Shown here: positions 63,916-64,000 of the stretch, piece by piece
Numbering within the stretch: position 1 is the first letter of the stretch
Layout: every line of letters begins with the position of its first letter
Assembly (NCBI RefSeq): GCF_014203735.1
Contig: NZ_JACHJQ010000004.1
Span: 372,001 to 436,000, forward strand
From: Actinophytocola algeriensis
Lineage (GTDB): Bacteria > Actinomycetota > Actinomycetes > Mycobacteriales > Pseudonocardiaceae
Direction of reading: 5' to 3'
DNA length: 64,000 bases
Position numbers and translations under genes: made by a program
The notes under the pieces: model-generated
The model's database searches: none
Told to the model about the DNA's origin: nothing
Seen by the model: the letters and a program-made list of their open reading frames with translations, nothing else

Positions 63916-64000
63916 ATGCACCTGTTTCGTCTGGCCCGGCTGACTCTGCCCGGGCTCGCAGTAGGGTTCATCGCCGGCGTGCTCGCCGGCGGGCTGGCCG
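63916..64000 (+). CDS. N-terminal fragment of a membrane-anchored protein
   Basis: Twenty-eight codons from ATG 63916 to the window edge. The peptide MHLFRLARLTLPGLAVGFIA is basic then hydrophobic and continues GVLAGGLA, so it is a signal anchor or first transmembrane helix. It starts 13 bases after the transporter stop and may be part of the oxalate-type operon. The family cannot be determined. Confidence 0.5.
   Translation, partial: MHLFRLARLTLPGLAVGFIAGVLAGGLA

Overview
The window looks like part of the chromosome of a high-GC actinomycete, most likely a member of the Pseudonocardiales (Amycolatopsis/Saccharothrix/Lentzea type). Evidence: GC-rich third codon positions throughout, frequent GTG/TTG starts, ATGA/GTGA overlaps, two XRE-DUF5753/DUF397 pairs, an F420-type oxidoreductase, a KstR-type box and intergenic GTGAAAGGCGC hairpins. 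Species cannot be fixed from sequence alone. No rRNA, CRISPR array, integrase or transposase gene was seen.

Layout. 0.4-6 kb: malonate module (GntR regulator, MatC carrier, MatB malonyl-CoA synthetase, an AccD-AccA fused carboxyltransferase) with a striking repeated operator array. 6-10.3 kb: small membrane protein, acetyltransferase, metallo-beta-lactamase-fold hydrolase, and an overlapping XRE-DUF397-membrane protein set. 10.5-13.9 kb: four-gene ABC transporter (ATPase-permease-ATPase-permease). 14-18 kb: LLM oxidoreductase divergent from PadR, DUF4241, SDR and tyrosine phosphatase. 18.1-23.2 kb: an operon of MFS transporter, epimerase, isomerase, glutamine-synthetase-like ligase and FluG-like amidohydrolase. 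23-28 kb: secreted protein, TetR with a hydrolase, and a secreted rhamnogalacturonan lyase behind a LacI-type palindrome. 28.3-35.1 kb: SsuABC/TauABC-like importer with a benzaldehyde-dehydrogenase-like enzyme and a MetE-like methyltransferase, divergent from an IclR regulator. 35.7-36.1 kb: a 407-bp MITE-like element. 36.4-41.5 kb: giant SF1 helicase-nuclease with a partner gene. 41.6-49.2 kb: second XRE/DUF397 set, KstR-box SDR, cysteine dioxygenase-rhodanese, and a large AAA regulator. 53-55.4 kb: DrrAB-like exporter and FMN reductase. 55.6-64 kb: ketopantoate-reductase-like gene divergent from an oxalate-type operon (TPP decarboxylase, formyl-CoA transferase, ADP-forming acyl-CoA synthetase, Nramp-like permease), with one shared operator sequence on both sides.

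The most exciting locus is 50.7-53.0 kb. Two tandem tRNA-like genes, each with a perfect cloverleaf but a 6-nt anticodon loop, end exactly at the ATG of a long gene. That gene is split by a -1 (or +2) frame change after codon 122. The frame change lies at TCC CC|GAG, so the joined protein reads Ser-Pro-Glu there. The apparent anticodons of the two tRNA-like genes are GGG (Pro, reads CCC) and UUC (Glu, reads GAG). I infer a dedicated-tRNA programmed frameshift system producing a 726-residue protein of unknown function. This is unproven here and should be tested first.
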